Below, piece after piece: positions 47,441 through 59,475 of a DNA stretch of 64,000 bases (position 1 is its first letter; every line of letters begins with the position of its first letter). The translations under genes and the position numbers were made by a program. The notes beneath the pieces were generated by a model, which ran no database searches, was not told where the DNA came from, and worked only from the letters and a program-made list of their open reading frames with translations. This DNA is from Molanna angustata (taxonomy: Eukaryota; Arthropoda; Insecta; Trichoptera; Molannidae): positions 956,001-1,020,000 of the forward strand of contig OY754971.1 of NCBI GenBank assembly GCA_963576475.1. Direction: 5' to 3'.

Positions 47441-47678
47441 ACCTATTTTTACTCTCCACACTATGGAATAGTGGAGAGTCATGATTTCACAATTTTTACA
47501 TCAATTTCTCAACGGGTATCATGTAGAGAGTGCACACTGTGAGTTTCGTCGTGATGTGTTTGGATGTATGGCTTATCCTTTTGTGTTTTGTTATATGGAT
47601 TATCCTTTTTGTGTCCTCTCTACAGCTCAAACTATAAGTCCGATCAACTTCATATTAATATCATATGTGTAAAGTGCA

Positions 47679-49478
47679 GAAAGCAAGATATGGGATGTCC
47701 AAGGTGCGTTTGTGGGCGGCAGAGGATGTATAGACCAAATTTTTTCTCTGCGCACGGTCACAGAAAAGGTTCTGGATAAAAATCAGAAAATTTTCTGTGC
47801 CTTCATAGACCTAGAAAAGGCGTATGATAAAGTTGTTAGAGAAAAATTATGGGATATACTAGCAGTGTATGGAGTGAAGAGCAAACTGATACGCGCAATC
47901 GCGTCATTATATGAGAACAGCGAAGCATGTGTTCGTGTCAACGACACAGTGACAACGTGGTTTTCTATAAATAATGGCGTTAGACAAGGGTGCGTGCTAT
48001 CTCCATGGCTCTTTAACTTGTACATTGATTTCTGCATTAGAGCCCTTAAGGATGAAAGCAAGGGTCTGAAATTGAGTACTGTAATGGTGCGAGATTTGAT
48101 GTATGCAGACGATAAAGTTCTTTTAGCAGAAAGTATGGAAGAGTTACAGTATCTTGTAAGTATGGTATATGAAGGATGTATAGAGAATGGACTTAGGATG
48201 AATGCCAGCAAATCAAAGACAATGGTCTTTGAAAAGAGTGAAAGCAGAACAGCGTGTAAAGTAAGAGTAGAGAACGAATGGCTTGAGCAAGTCGACGAAT
48301 ATGTATACTTGGGAAGCATATTTCAACGGAACGGACGACTCGATAAAGAGATCGAAAGAAGAGTTATGGCAGGAAACAGAGTTAATGGAGCACTGAGACC
48401 AATCATGAATGATCGCAACATATCAAAGGATGCCAAAGTTGCCATTCATAACGCCATCGTAGTGCCAACCCTGACGTATGCAAGTGAAACCTGGACATGG
48501 CAGAAGACGCATGAAAGTAGAATAAATGCAGTTGAAATGAGATCGTAAAGTCATTGATTAAATTAAGTTGGAATAATGCCCATTTAGACTAAAATGGCGC
48601 ATTATTCCAACTCCTTCAAAATTTCACACTATATCACAAAGAAATAATAATAAAAAGATTAGCATAGCGTCATTTTATGGATACAAGATTATTCCGGGCG
48701 CTTTTACTTACTTAATAGTTGGCTGGGCGGAAAAAAGCTGAAGCAATTTACTGATAGCCCCAACCTCTACTTGGGGGGTTTCGGTAAATTGCTCTCAACG
48801 TTCGTCAGAAGACAATTTATTCCACTTTATGGGTCTGCGTCACATGTCTTTCTGATGGCATATTATTTTTAATGTCATGTAGAGCTTCTTAGAAGGTAAA
48901 ACGTTTGTCTGCTCGTTCTGTAGACTAATACAAGGAGCGTACACATCACCTTAACGAATTGTGACTGTTTATCTCCCATTTCAATCATATTCGAGAGTAT
49001 ATTTGGGTGGTTCGTCTCAATTAAAAATGTACATTAAAAATGAAAGCCCGTATAAAACGTATTTTTATACTAAGGATTTGTAATATAACGATGTATGACC
49101 GGGTAAGAAACGAGGATATAAGGAAAGAATGTAAGATGAAGAAAGATGTCATTACTAGAATGAAAGTGAACACATTGAGATGGTTTGGTCACATGGGGAG
49201 AATGAATGAGGAGCGCCTGACGAAGAAAATATACAGAGCGGAAAGGAATGGAATGAGAGGTCGGGGACGCCCAAGAAAGGGATGGCACGACCATGTGAAC
49301 GAAATTTTGAAAGACGGAAATGTTAGAAGTGTGAGCAATAGACGAACATGTATGAGACGATGCATGAATGTGGACGAGGCGAGGGATGCGTGCCAGGATA
49401 GAAAAATGTGGCGTTCGGTTCTCTCTGCCTACCCCGCAAGGGACATGGCGTGATGGTATGTATGTATGTATGTATGTA
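47679..49478 (+). mobile_element. RTE LINE fragment interrupted by a 0.5-kb insert
   Basis: A 5'-truncated RTE copy. The frame begins SKIWDVQGAFVGGRG (about 47682), has FIDLEKAYDKV, RQGCVLSPWLFN and YADD, and runs to EMRS at 48547. It resumes at LRICNITMYDRVRNED (about 49070) and ends at SAYPARDMA with tail GGCGTGATGG(TATG)n. The matching 11-mers TGTAAAGTGCA at 47668-47678 and 49479-49489 are the target-site duplication; they lie inside a TIR element (family X). Apart from the insert the coding frame is undamaged. No endonuclease is present. Confidence 0.9.
48548..49069. mobile_element. Unclassified insert within the RTE copy
   Basis: About 520 bp that is absent from other RTE copies. It separates EMRS from LRICN, and TAA borders both ends (48548-48550 and 49071-49073), as a 3-bp target duplication could. 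It contains an inverted repeat (about 48568-48612, AGTTGGAATAATG against CATTATTCCAACT) and no coding frame. Outer terminal inverted repeats are not evident, so the class is open. Confidence 0.5.
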
Positions 49479-49810
49479 TGTAAAGTGCATAGACCTAGAG
49501 CTGATTAGTTTTCCATAGATATCCGTTAATTTCTTCTCTATAATTTCATCTGTTCAAATTTTCAAAATGCTCTCACGGTCTGGAAAAGCGAGGTATTTTT
49601 ATACTGTTTGAAATTTTGATACAACAAAAATACACTCATCAAAAATGAATTCAAAAATTGACAAAATTTAAAGAAAAAAATATATGGTTTGCCATATCAA
49701 TGTGAAATAAATTTCATATTTGTATGAAAAATGTATGTAACAGAATAAGTAAAATAGCTTCTGTAGGGGAAAATTAACTTCATATTGATATTGTGTGTGT
49801 CTCTATAGAC

Positions 49811-50280
49811 AAGTGTATTTTTTACTCTCCACTTCTATCTTCCTCAAGGGGTAGGCAGTGAGAAACGAACACCGCATTCTTCTATCTTGACACATACATC
49901 ACCTCATCAACATTGAAACACTGTCTCACACCTGCTCATCTTGCTAGTACCTAATGCAATTTTACTTAAAAAGTATTAACAGGTTTCATATAGAAAATGC
50001 ATACTATGAGTTTCGTGACAATGTTTTTGTGTGTATGGTGTATTGTGAAAACTTTTGTCCTCTGGGAATCTTATATTTGTTTAAGAATCTAATAGAAATG
50101 TACTTCATAAAAATGCATTTAGAAATTGTCAACCTTTCAAGAAGAAAAAATTAACGCTTACTATGGTGTGGAGAATTTTGTGTTGGCTACAACCCATTCG
50201 TTTCAATTTGATATTGCATAATTACTACAAAACGAATCATTTTGAAAAAAAAAAACTTACTTAGTCTGGAGAGTAAAAAT
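49811..50280. mobile_element. TIR element X, both ends present
   Basis: Starts ATTTTTTACTCTCCACT and ends TCTGGAGAGTAAAAAT, a 14-16 bp inverted terminal repeat. An RTE scrap (49838-49932) lies near the left end. Non-coding. Confidence 0.65.
49838..49932 (-). pseudogene. RTE C-terminal scrap
   Basis: Minus strand reads a degenerate version of the RTE end (NVDEVMYVS, then RMRCSFLTAYPL), without the GTGATGG tail. It lies just inside the left end of the family X element at 49811. Confidence 0.55.
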
Positions 50281-50284
50281 GAAA

Positions 50285-50640
50285 TTCAACAAAATAAACT
50301 ATTGATTGATTGAGAGGCGAACAGACACACATTTGACATGTTATATTATATAATATGAGTACCTATGTGTGAATAGGCTCTTGATTTCTGTACGGGAAAC
50401 GCGATCCTGTACTAAAATATTGTACCTATATAGTGAGACATCCGTTTATAGACGGAGACGTGCCACACCACACGTAAACCAGAAGGAAGAATCAAAAGAG
50501 ACGAGACACACCAAACTTGACAGTTAAAAGTCAACGCACGAATGTCAATACACACACAACAAAAAAATCGTCAACAAGACATGCCGACCCCAGTTTGACA
50601 TCCGACTTCTGAGCCTAAGGAAGCACGTTCCAGGCAAAGA
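50285..50640. other. Nothing recognised
   Basis: Flank between element X and SINE B; no frames of note. Confidence 0.5.
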
Positions 50641-50642
50641 CC

Positions 50643-50802
50643 GGCCTTCGTGGCGCAGTTGGATAGATATCTGACACCTGACCAAGAGGTCCCACGTTCG
50701 ATTCCCGGTGGATACACAATTTTTAGCTGTGTAACATGTAATTGGGTGCATGTTAAATTACCTGTTTGTTGCCCAAGATGTAATACAAAATGAAAAAAAA
50801 AA
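50643..50802 (+). mobile_element. SINE family B with tRNA-like head
   Basis: Head GGCCTTCGTGGCGCAGTT (A-box) and ACGTTCGATTCCCGG (B-box) about 50 bp later; body GGGTGCATGTTAAATTAC, then an A-rich end at 50791-50802. A family D element follows immediately. Confidence 0.75.
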
Positions 50803-50810
50803 GATTCATT

Positions 50811-51072
50811 CATACCCTCACGTCATATAACAAAATGTGGGGTGACCAGTGACAGGTGCGCGGGTGTGCATAACCTTATACAAGGAAGTACGACATGTGC
50901 GCGTATGACCACACATAAGACTCGTCTCATATAGTCGCTACATTCAGAATGGGTAGTGAACCTCATTGCTGATGTGAGATGCTAATTTGCCTCTTGTATT
51001 ATATTTTCGATTACCCGGCTGAAAATGATGATAGAAAGGAGTGGAAGCACTATTCTAACCCGGTGCCTCACG
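50811..51072 (-). mobile_element. Family D element
   Basis: Minus strand runs from GTGAGGCACCGG to the GTGAGGGTATG tail. It directly follows the A-tail of SINE B. Confidence 0.75.
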
Positions 51073-51249
51073 GAAAATCTGTTAAATCAAAGACAAAGCC
51101 ACAATTTTCCTATATGTTTTGATTGACGTGTACAAAATGTTAGGAAATATTTTTTTCTCCAATTGTATGTGTTTTTTTTATTTTTTTTAATGGGGAATAA
51201 TAATAAGAATATACTACTTTTTAAAATGTAAAACACTAACGTATACGCA

Positions 51250-51310
51250 GAGGATTTATTGCCTGTAGGCAATTTCTATCAGTCAACCACGCCAGTAAAC
51301 ACATCCAGTT
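51250..51310 (-). mobile_element. CR1-like LINE 3' UTR scrap
   Basis: Minus strand reads GGTTGACTGATAGAAATT, GCCTACAGGCAATAAA, matching the LINE terminus at 13440-13600. Confidence 0.5.
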
Positions 51311-51374
51311 AGTTTTAAAAAACGACAAGAGTAAAATACCACATACTTTGTACAATATAATTTGTATCAATATA

Positions 51375-51506
51375 TGCTGTGAGGCACCACCATAGAAAAG
51401 TGCTTCCACTCTTTTCATCATTATTTTTGGATGTCCCGTAAGAGCCGGGTAATCCAAAATACAACAACAGGCAACAATAACATCTCACATAGTTCAGCAA
51501 TGAGTT
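51375..51506 (+). mobile_element. Family D element, 5' half
   Basis: Plus-strand copy from GCTGTGAGGCACCACC to CACATAGTTCAGCAATGAG; truncated before the hairpin. Confidence 0.65.
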
Positions 51507-51872
51507 ACTTATTAAAATTCACCTGTCTGTCCGTACTGGAATTTTGCAATTAAACTTTTACTAACTCCCCGACCAGTTACAAGTTCTGAATCTTCAAAAT
51601 TTGTGAATTACCATGGACAATGAATGTTTCTAGCTTGATTAACTTAATATTTTGATAAAATTTAACATTTTTATATTTCATACAAACTTATTTGAGTACC
51701 ATTTATATCGTTTCACAATAGATTACGAATGTTCTGTATAAGAATTTGTTTACTGTACAAAAAAACTGCGTTCGACATTGGCAATATGAATGTAAACAAT
51801 CTAGGTACAGACATGAAATATTTGTTCATTCATTTCAATGTAAAGAAAACTGAAAAGTGTGTAATTTTTTTT

Positions 51873-53045
51873 TGTTTTATTGTACCTACCATCTTTAATT
51901 TTATATTTGTATTATAATACCTGAATATTTTTTTGTTTTATAGTACCTACCATCTTTAATTTTATATTTGTATTATAATACCTGAATATTTTTTTGTTTT
52001 ATTGTACCTACCATCTTTAATTTTATATTTGTATTATAATACCTGAATATTTTTTTTTGTTTTATTGTACCTACCATCTTTAATTTTATATTTGTATTAT
52101 AATACCTGAATATTTTTTTGTTTTATTGTACCTACCATCTTTAATTTTATATTTGTATTATAATACCTGAATATTTTTTTGTTTTATTGTACCTACCATC
52201 TTTAATTTTATATTTGTATTATAATACCTGAATATTTTTTTGTTTTATTGTACCTACCATCTTTAATTTTATATTTGTATTATAATACCTGAATATTTTT
52301 TTGTTTTATTGTACCTACCATCTTTAATTTTATATTTGTATTATAATACCTGAATATTTTTTTGTTTTATTGTACCTACCATCTTTAATTTTATATTTGT
52401 ATTATAATACCTGAATATTTTTTTGTTTTATTGTACCTACCATCTTTAATTTTATATTTGTATTATAATACCTGAATATTTTTTTGTTTTATTGTACCTA
52501 CCATCTTTAATTTTATATTTGTATTATAATACCTGAATATTTTTTTGTTTTATAGTACCTACCATCTTTAATTTTATATTTGTATTATAATACCTGAATA
52601 TTTTTTTGTTTTATTGTACCTACCATCTTTAATTTTATATTTGTATTATAATACCTGAATATTTTTTTTTGTTTTATTGTACCTACCATCTTTAATTTTA
52701 TATTTGTATTATAATACCTGAATATTTTTTTGTTTTATTGTACCTACCATCTTTAATTTTATATTTGTATTATAATACCTGAATATTTTTTTGTTTTATT
52801 GTACCTACCATCTTTAATTTTATATTTGTATTATAATACCTGAATATTTTTTTGTTTTATTGTACCTACCATCTTTAATTTTATATTTGTATTATAATAC
52901 CTGAATATTTTTTTGTTTTATTGTACCTACCATCTTTAATTTTATATTTGTATTATAATACCTGAATATTTTTTTGTTTTATTGTACCTACCATCTTTAA
53001 TTTTATATTTGTATTATAATACCTGAATATTTTTTTATTTTTATG
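51873..53045 (+). repeat. 61-bp tandem repeat, about 19 units
   Basis: Unit: TATAATACCTGAATATTTTT, TTGTTTTATTGTACCTACC, ATCTTTAATTTTATATTTG. Period 61, with two units at 63 because of a longer T run. Units are otherwise almost identical; occasional TAGTACC for TTGTACC. Confidence 0.95.
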
Positions 53046-53223
53046 TAAAGACCCCTCACTGGACTTTGATTAAATTAATCTTTGGCTATAAAATTAATCT
53101 TTGGCGTTTGTATTAGTCATAATATCTATATTTTATTTACTAGAGTGTGCAGTAGGGATCCAGACAGACGCTAGACGGAAGGGTCAAAGCCCTTTAGAAT
53201 TGCACCCCCTCCCCCTCCACACC

Positions 53224-53249
53224 CACACACACACACACACACACACACA
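53224..53249 (+). repeat. (AC)n microsatellite
   Basis: About 13 AC units after a C-rich stretch. Confidence 0.95.
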
Positions 53250-53477
53250 TACATACCTACCCCATCCTTCATAAGCCAGACAGGGCATGAACCTACCTAT
53301 ATAATATATACATAGTTATATATAAACTTTAAACTGATTCTGGGAGAGAAAGAGATAATATATATTTATAGTTATAGACATAGATAATATGTCATAAGTA
53401 TGGTGTGTATTATATACAATTTCCATTTTCTATTTATAGAAATATGTTTTCTATAATAAGAAAAGGGTTAAATTGTC

Positions 53478-53562
53478 GACTGCCATCGCACAGTGGTTAG
53501 TCGTTTGAATTATGTGCCGAAGTTTCGATTCCCAGCAGAGGAGAAATTAATAAAAAAAAAAT
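53478..53562 (+). mobile_element. SINE family C, short
   Basis: GACTGCCATCGCACAGTGG (A-box-like) and AGTTTCGATTCCCAGCAG (B-box), then an A-rich tail. Unrelated in detail to families A and B. Confidence 0.55.
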
Positions 53563-53589
53563 ATATGAGTATATGCATGTATTTTTTTA

Positions 53590-53740
53590 CACTGAATTTT
53601 ATTTTGTTAATAGTGACAAAATTTCAAGTTAAAATTAACAGATCTATAGTGACTACAAAACGTTTGGTTTTGTGCAACTAAATGTTTGGTGCACACAGCC
53701 TAACAGTACAGTCATTAATAGAAAAACCTTTATTACTGAT
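53590..53740 (+). repeat. Interspersed repeat F
   Basis: Shares GACTACAAAACGTTTGGTT and TGCACACAGCCTAACAGTAC with 30610-30775. The following words (AAATGTTTGGCTAAAACGCA) also occur at 31605. Confidence 0.55.
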
Positions 53741-53850
53741 AACAAATGTTTGGCTAAAACGCAGGTAGCAAGTTCAGTAGTCATAATATTTTTTCAGCGT
53801 ATTCGTATATGAGCGGTCCTATCAAGTGAATTTATTTTATATTGAATGAT

Positions 53851-54031
53851 GGGTCGATGGCAGAGCGGTTAGCGCGCTGGGCTAGTAATCCAGTGGTCGC
53901 GAGTTCGAATCCTACCTCGACCGATTTCGTTCACCTATAGCACAAGCATTTATTTGCTTATTTTAGGGAACGTAGGAAGATGATTATGTACTTGTTTAAC
54001 AAGGACATATTCATTAAAAAAAAAAAAAAAA
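53851..54031 (+). mobile_element. SINE family A, full copy with tRNA-like head
   Basis: Head folds tRNA-like: acceptor GGTCGA/TCGACC, A-box TGGCAGAGCGGTTAGCGC, anticodon stem CTGGG/TCCAG with loop CTAGTAA (anticodon AGT, threonine type), and B-box GAGTTCGAATCC. The T-stem is imperfect. A body with GGGAACGTAGGAAGATG and TTGTTTAACAAGG follows, then a 17-A tail. Four other copies with the same body show that this is a SINE, not a tRNA gene. Confidence 0.85.
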
Positions 54032-54034
54032 TAA

Positions 54035-56375
54035 TATGCTTCTAATATTCAATAAATTTGTCCCATTATTCTACCGCCATGAGGATATCAAAACATCAGA
54101 CTCTAGGTGCACACAGACACCATTATACAAATTTAATTCAAGCTGAAGCCGAGAGGGGTCAGGAAGGAGTGAGGTGAGGTGAGGAGGAAGGATAAAGAAA
54201 CATTGAACCTCTCCTTCCCCCACTCCAATGTCTAGTTGGACCGAATCTTCCTCAGCGCACTGTCTGGACAGACTAACATACCTTTAAGAAAATGCTCTGA
54301 GACAGTCTGAGGGAGTGTCTCGTCTTGGTAAGGGGAGGGGCTGGAATGAGGTAAGATGCAGGGGGTGGATAAGGGAGGGAATAAATAAAGTAAGGGTCAC
54401 AGAACTTCTCCCGATCAGTTCGATAAAGACACAAAATACATTAAAAACGCAAAGTAGATAATATATACAAACCTGACATAAGCTATGACTTTAGGCCAGG
54501 GGTTTGGTGCATACAGTGAGGTGGAACGGGGGTATCCCAAACATATTCAATGTTTAAATATAAATCGGATATTAATGAATATATTCAAATACATTATACA
54601 ATATTAAATAAATTATTGAACTGTGATTAAAACTAATGTTTTTTAACCAACCAATTTACCAATAAGGAATATTTCGATGATATATTATTAACAATGTCGC
54701 TGAATATTATTTGATTGGTTTAATTTATTCATTTGATATGTAAAAACATTATGCAGATTTTTAATGGTAAAACAAAAGAAAATGGCTAATATTGTATATG
54801 AAATTAAATTAACAACATAATATTGTAATAAGATAAGCTTTCTTGACAGCAAATTTATAATTATTAAATTTAATAAAACATTTTGAAATATATTTATTTT
54901 CTTTAAAAAATCAGTAAATATTATATTTTGGTTTCAACGTCACTTAAAATAAAATGAATCACTAAAAACATTCTTTTGTGATTAAGTAAAGCTTTCTTAA
55001 ACAACACATGTATTCACATAATACGTATCTACAAAAAAAAACATATTGTAAAGTGAGGTTATTGATAGGTTTATATGTGTAGACAATTATGTTTAAAAAG
55101 TCAATGAAATAAGTATGAATAACCGAATACATATTTTTTTTTTATGATTCATACAGCTACTATTAATTTATATTTCTTAAAAAAAGTAAATAGTATTCAT
55201 CCATATTGAAATACAATTTCAAATATTTTTTTTCGTTTATTTTGCTTACAATTTTGAAAAATAAATTAAAATAGAGATAAATGAAAATAGATATATAAAA
55301 ATTAGAGGTGACGTTTATAGGAATACAAATAATAGTTTGCTGATTGACGTTGTAAATATACAACACATTTAATGTCATTTTTACATAATTTGTAAAAACT
55401 TCTATGTATTTATTTCATTTTATTAACTGAATAAGTACTCTGTTGAAATTTACAAAAATATCACTGCTCGAACTGTACATTACTGGAGAACCTTTGTTAA
55501 TATAAAAGAGTTGCACAAATCATACATAGATGGCAGCCTAAAAGACTATATATTGCTCTATAACTAAATTATTACTAATTTTCCGAGTATCAATTCTTGA
55601 TGGAATCCCATTGTCAATTTAAAATACTTAATATAAATATAAAAAAAACAATTTTTATTTTTATCACATACCTACCTACCTGACTTGAGTATACATATTT
55701 ATAAGTGGAAAAATGTTAAATGTATTTATTTTAATTTAGTTTAAGTAATTTTAAATCATTAAATAAATCATTATATTTAAGAGAGATATACAGAAAATAT
55801 TCTGTCAATGTCAATAATAAAAAATGATGATAGGAAATTTTGTATTTGAATTGTGAAAATGGCGAAATTTTATTACAGAAAATATTACACATACTTTTAT
55901 ACACCCTATTCATTGACTTCACTAGTCTAAAATCATAATCCGGGTCAAATCTCGGAATAACGAATATCGAAGGAATGAAATTTTCAGTATAACGTATATG
56001 TAATTTGTCCCCGATAAGCTTTAATACAAAAGGTACTGAACTAAAATTCACTGCAGTGAAGCCAATCTCAGAATAACAAGTTTTTTTCTGGAATAATGTT
56101 TCAATTTAATGCGAACTCAGTCTGTTTTTAACACTAGGCGGTGCACTGTACTGTGTATCTGCTAGATATTGCGTAGGTAACATATGATTAATAAGTGCTA
56201 GATTTTGTTTTTATGAGTACACATATTCACCCATCCATAGTGTTTCGGTGTTTCTAAAATATTTTTTTACTTTGTGAAAATGTACAAAAGTAAAATAAAA
56301 AACTAGTACCTATTCATTATAGTGAATTTTCAGTATAAAGAAACATTTTCTGTTCTGTAAACTTCATTATACTGA
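54035..56375. other. Gene-poor AT-rich block with one purine tract
   Basis: 54140-54400 is G/A-rich (GGAAGGAGTGAGGTGAGGTG) with C/T patches. The remainder to 56375 is very AT-rich; minus frames of 71 and 106 codons there have no domain. No MYST exon was found. Confidence 0.5.
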
Positions 56376-56377
56376 GA

Positions 56378-56800
56378 TTTAAAAATTTAATGTATGCTAG
56401 TGAAAGATTAAAGACAATATACAAACTGAAATGTACGCAACGAGCTATGGAACGGCAAATGTTAGGAGTGAGCCTCCGGGATAAAATAAGAAATGAAGAA
56501 ATAAGACGCCAAACAAAAGTCGTTTACATAGCAGACCGTGTTGCAAAGTTGAAATGGCAGTGGGCAGGGCATGTTGCAAGACAGGGTACCGAGAGGTGGA
56601 CACCCAGAATACTAAAATGGAGACCGTGGGAAAATAAAAGACCGGTAGGGCGATCACAAAAAAGATGGGTGGACAATATCAGTCCGGTTGTGGGAAGGGG
56701 TTGGCTGGGGGAAGCACAGGACCGAGAGAGGTGGAGTTCATTGGAGGAGGCCTACATCCAGCAGTGGAGAGATAGCTGACAAAGAAGAAGAAGAAGTGAA
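56378..56800 (+). pseudogene. LINE RT C-terminal fragment (KLKWQWAGH type)
   Basis: A 129-codon frame: YASERLKTIYKL, QRAMERQMLGVSLRDKIRNE, KLKWQWAGHVARQ, RPVGRSQKRWVDNI, then AQDRERWSSLEEAYIQQWR and its natural stop at 56777-56779. An (AAG)n terminus follows. This is the C-terminal quarter of an arthropod LINE reverse transcriptase; the palm domain is missing. Its lack of stops suggests a fairly young insertion. Another copy of this family's end lies at 26506-26672. Confidence 0.8.
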
Positions 56801-56979
56801 AGATTGATTACAAATTTAATATGTGAAGAAAACTTTGTAAAGTATGATTGCCACTACAGTGAGTATAAACATTTCAATGTTGTCTATATTAGATCTGTAC
56901 TGCCGGCCATTTAATACGAGTAATGCGTCCATAACCATAAATATTATAGCCTCGTATTAATAAAAAAAATACATTCATT

Positions 56980-57270
56980 CATACCATCACTACATATCCC
57001 ACAATGTGGGATAACCAGCGACAGGCGTGCGGGCGTGCATTACCTTATGAAAGGAAGCATAACATGTGCATGTATACCTACCCACACACCAGTCTCGTCT
57101 CACCTAAAAACACACTGCATTTTTAGAATGGTCGGTGAACCTTATTGCTGAACCATGTGAGATATTATTGTTGCCTGTTGTATCTTCGAATACCCGGTTC
57201 TTACGGGAAACTCAACAATGATGATAATAGAAAAGAGTGGAAGTACTATTCTAAGCAGGTGCCTCACAGC
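56980..57270 (-). mobile_element. Family D element, best preserved
   Basis: Full copy, minus strand: GCTGTGAGGCACCTGC start, GGTGTGTGGG middle, then the hairpin ATCCCACATTGTGGGAT and tail GTAGTGATGGTATGAATG. Confidence 0.8.
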
Positions 57271-57274
57271 TAAG

Positions 57275-57445
57275 GGAAATATTATAATTGTAAAAATAAA
57301 TTTAAACTAATTAATTGATTAATTCACTGCTATTACTTAGTAAGTGTTGTATCATGTACATTATAAATTAAATAACTTTTTTCTTATCTTTGTGGAGTCA
57401 TCACAGTAACATCATGTGACTAACATCTTCTGAAGAATAAAATAC
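57275..57445. other. Spacer between family D and a LINE end
   Basis: No feature. Confidence 0.5.
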
Positions 57446-57446
57446 A

Positions 57447-58020
57447 ATGTCTAATGCTCCATCATATCTGACCGAAAGATTTCAACCTCTGGCCTCTCAT
57501 GGACTCCCGCTTCGATCTAGAGAAGAGAGAACCCTCGCCATCCCATCACATGCCACGGCTTTCTATTCATCATCATTTACTGTCCATGCTGCCCGGTTAT
57601 GGAACAACTTGGCCCTTGACATTAGAACTGCACCAACGTTAGCAACCTTCAAAATTAGATTAAAGCGCGCGCTCCTACTTTCTATTTCTTAACCAATATA
57701 CTTCCCATTAATTTCCTATAGTTAGACAAACTTCCTCTCTTTCTTTTTCCCTTCCCTTCCATAGTGTTGTATCAGGTTTCATCTAAGATTTGTTTAACTG
57801 TCATTGGTGAGCATATTTTTATTTTTTTTTGTATATAAATGTTATATGTTTATAGTTTTATGTAGGTTTTCTTTTTTGTACATTTACCACTTTCACCCAT
57901 AATTGTTACAGATGGTTGTCTGGAAGAAATTGCCACTAGGCAATAAGTTCGCCATTTGTACTGGCAAACAAGTTATGTATATGTATAATGAAGTGTTAAA
58001 ATTCTGTAAAATTCCTAGAT
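57447..58020 (+). pseudogene. CR1-like LINE C terminus and 3' UTR
   Basis: 81 codons read APSYLTERFQPL, then FTVHAARLWNNLALDIRTAP and FKIRLKRALL, the classic end of CR1/Jockey-like LINEs (ARLWNxLPxxIR). The stop is natural. The 3' UTR carries GATGGTTGTCTGGAAGAAAT and a stem formed by TTGCCACTAGGCAATAAG, a hallmark shared with the LINE ends at 13.5 and 51.25 kb. Confidence 0.75.
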
Positions 58021-58172
58021 TAAAATTTGAGTTTTTGCTATCAAAGATTACACAGGATTATTCAGAGTAATCATTTTACAATTTCTTCGTTTTGAAAATT
58101 CTATTATATCAACATTTACTCACCTCAGTGTGAATTCATAACCATTGAGGAGCATAGGAAATCATGAACATA

Positions 58173-58625
58173 CCATACCATACCATCACGCCATTTCCCT
58201 ATTTGGGGTAGGCAGAGAGAACCGAACGCCAGACTCCTCTCTCTTGACATACATTCCTCGCTTCATTCACGTCCATACATCGTCTCATACACGCTCTTCT
58301 ATTATTCTTACTTCTAACATCTCCATCTTTCAAAATCCCATTTATGTGATCGTGCCAACTCTTTCTTGGCCGACCTCTACTTTTCATTCCTCTTTTATCA
58401 GCCTTGTATACTTTTTTTGTCAGACGGTCATCACTCATTCTTTCTATGTGGCCGAACCACCTTAGGGCATTTATTTTCATCTTACTTACGATATTTCTTT
58501 CAATCATACATTCTCGTCTAATATCCTCATTTCTTATTCTATCATACATGTTTTGTTCGAACCCCCGTCGGGGGCGGACGTGCCATCTGCAGTCCGAGTT
58601 TGTGCTTCAAATAACAGTTTCACAA
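58173..58625 (-). mobile_element. Chimeric insert: RTE 3' end with a foreign 77-bp head
   Basis: Flanked by a perfect 14-bp target duplication, AAATCATGAACATA, at 58159-58172 and 58626-58639. Reading the minus strand, a 77-bp head (58625-58550) containing GGGGGTTCGAAC, a B-box-like pol III promoter word, joins directly to the last 377 bp of an RTE (58549-58173). That part is almost identical to the copy at 21923, with one difference seen. The RTE part encodes MYDRIRNEDIRR through SAYPK and keeps the GTGATGGTATG tail. Both parts share one pair of TSDs, so they were inserted as a unit. Confidence 0.85.
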
Positions 58626-58639
58626 AAATCATGAACATA

Positions 58640-59264
<625 letters not shown>

Positions 59265-59423
59265 TCAATAAATTTATAATTCACTTCTTCTACAAAAATT
59301 AATATGAAGAGTAAACAATTTTATTTCTATAAATGAATCTTATTAAAATATAGCAACCTTTTACATATTAAACAATCCCAATTTAAAATACTGAATTTTC
59401 AACTTTTTCAACAGTTATCAAAA

Positions 59424-59475
59424 CTTCTGGACTTCTGATCCAAAGGTTCCTAGTTCAATTCCTGGAGGAGATATA
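59424..59475 (+). mobile_element. tRNA-Arg-like SINE head
   Basis: GGACTTCTGATCC anticodon-arm word (TCT-like anticodon) followed by AGTTCAATTCCTGGAGGAG (B-box). It lies in the MYST intron; no A-box is recognisable. Confidence 0.45.

Larger units (their letters stand above)
47446..49800. mobile_element. TIR element X with nested RTE
   Basis: Begins ATTTTTACTCTCCACACTA. The RTE at 47679-49478 is inserted with an 11-bp duplication, after which X continues (AGAGCTGATTAGTTTTCCAT). Its right end is lost near 49800. Confidence 0.65.

Noticed and set aside
53851..53925. Possible tRNA-Thr(AGT) gene
   Set aside because: It folds roughly like a tRNA, but the T-stem is imperfect and the same body plus A-tail follows it here and in other copies, so it is a SINE head.
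54140..54400. Candidate next MYST exon, because it is GC-richer than its surroundings
   Set aside because: On the minus strand it gives no MYST residues and no splice sites in phase; it is a purine-biased tract.
55731..56051. 106-codon minus frame
   Set aside because: AT-rich, no domain, no codon pattern distinct from background.
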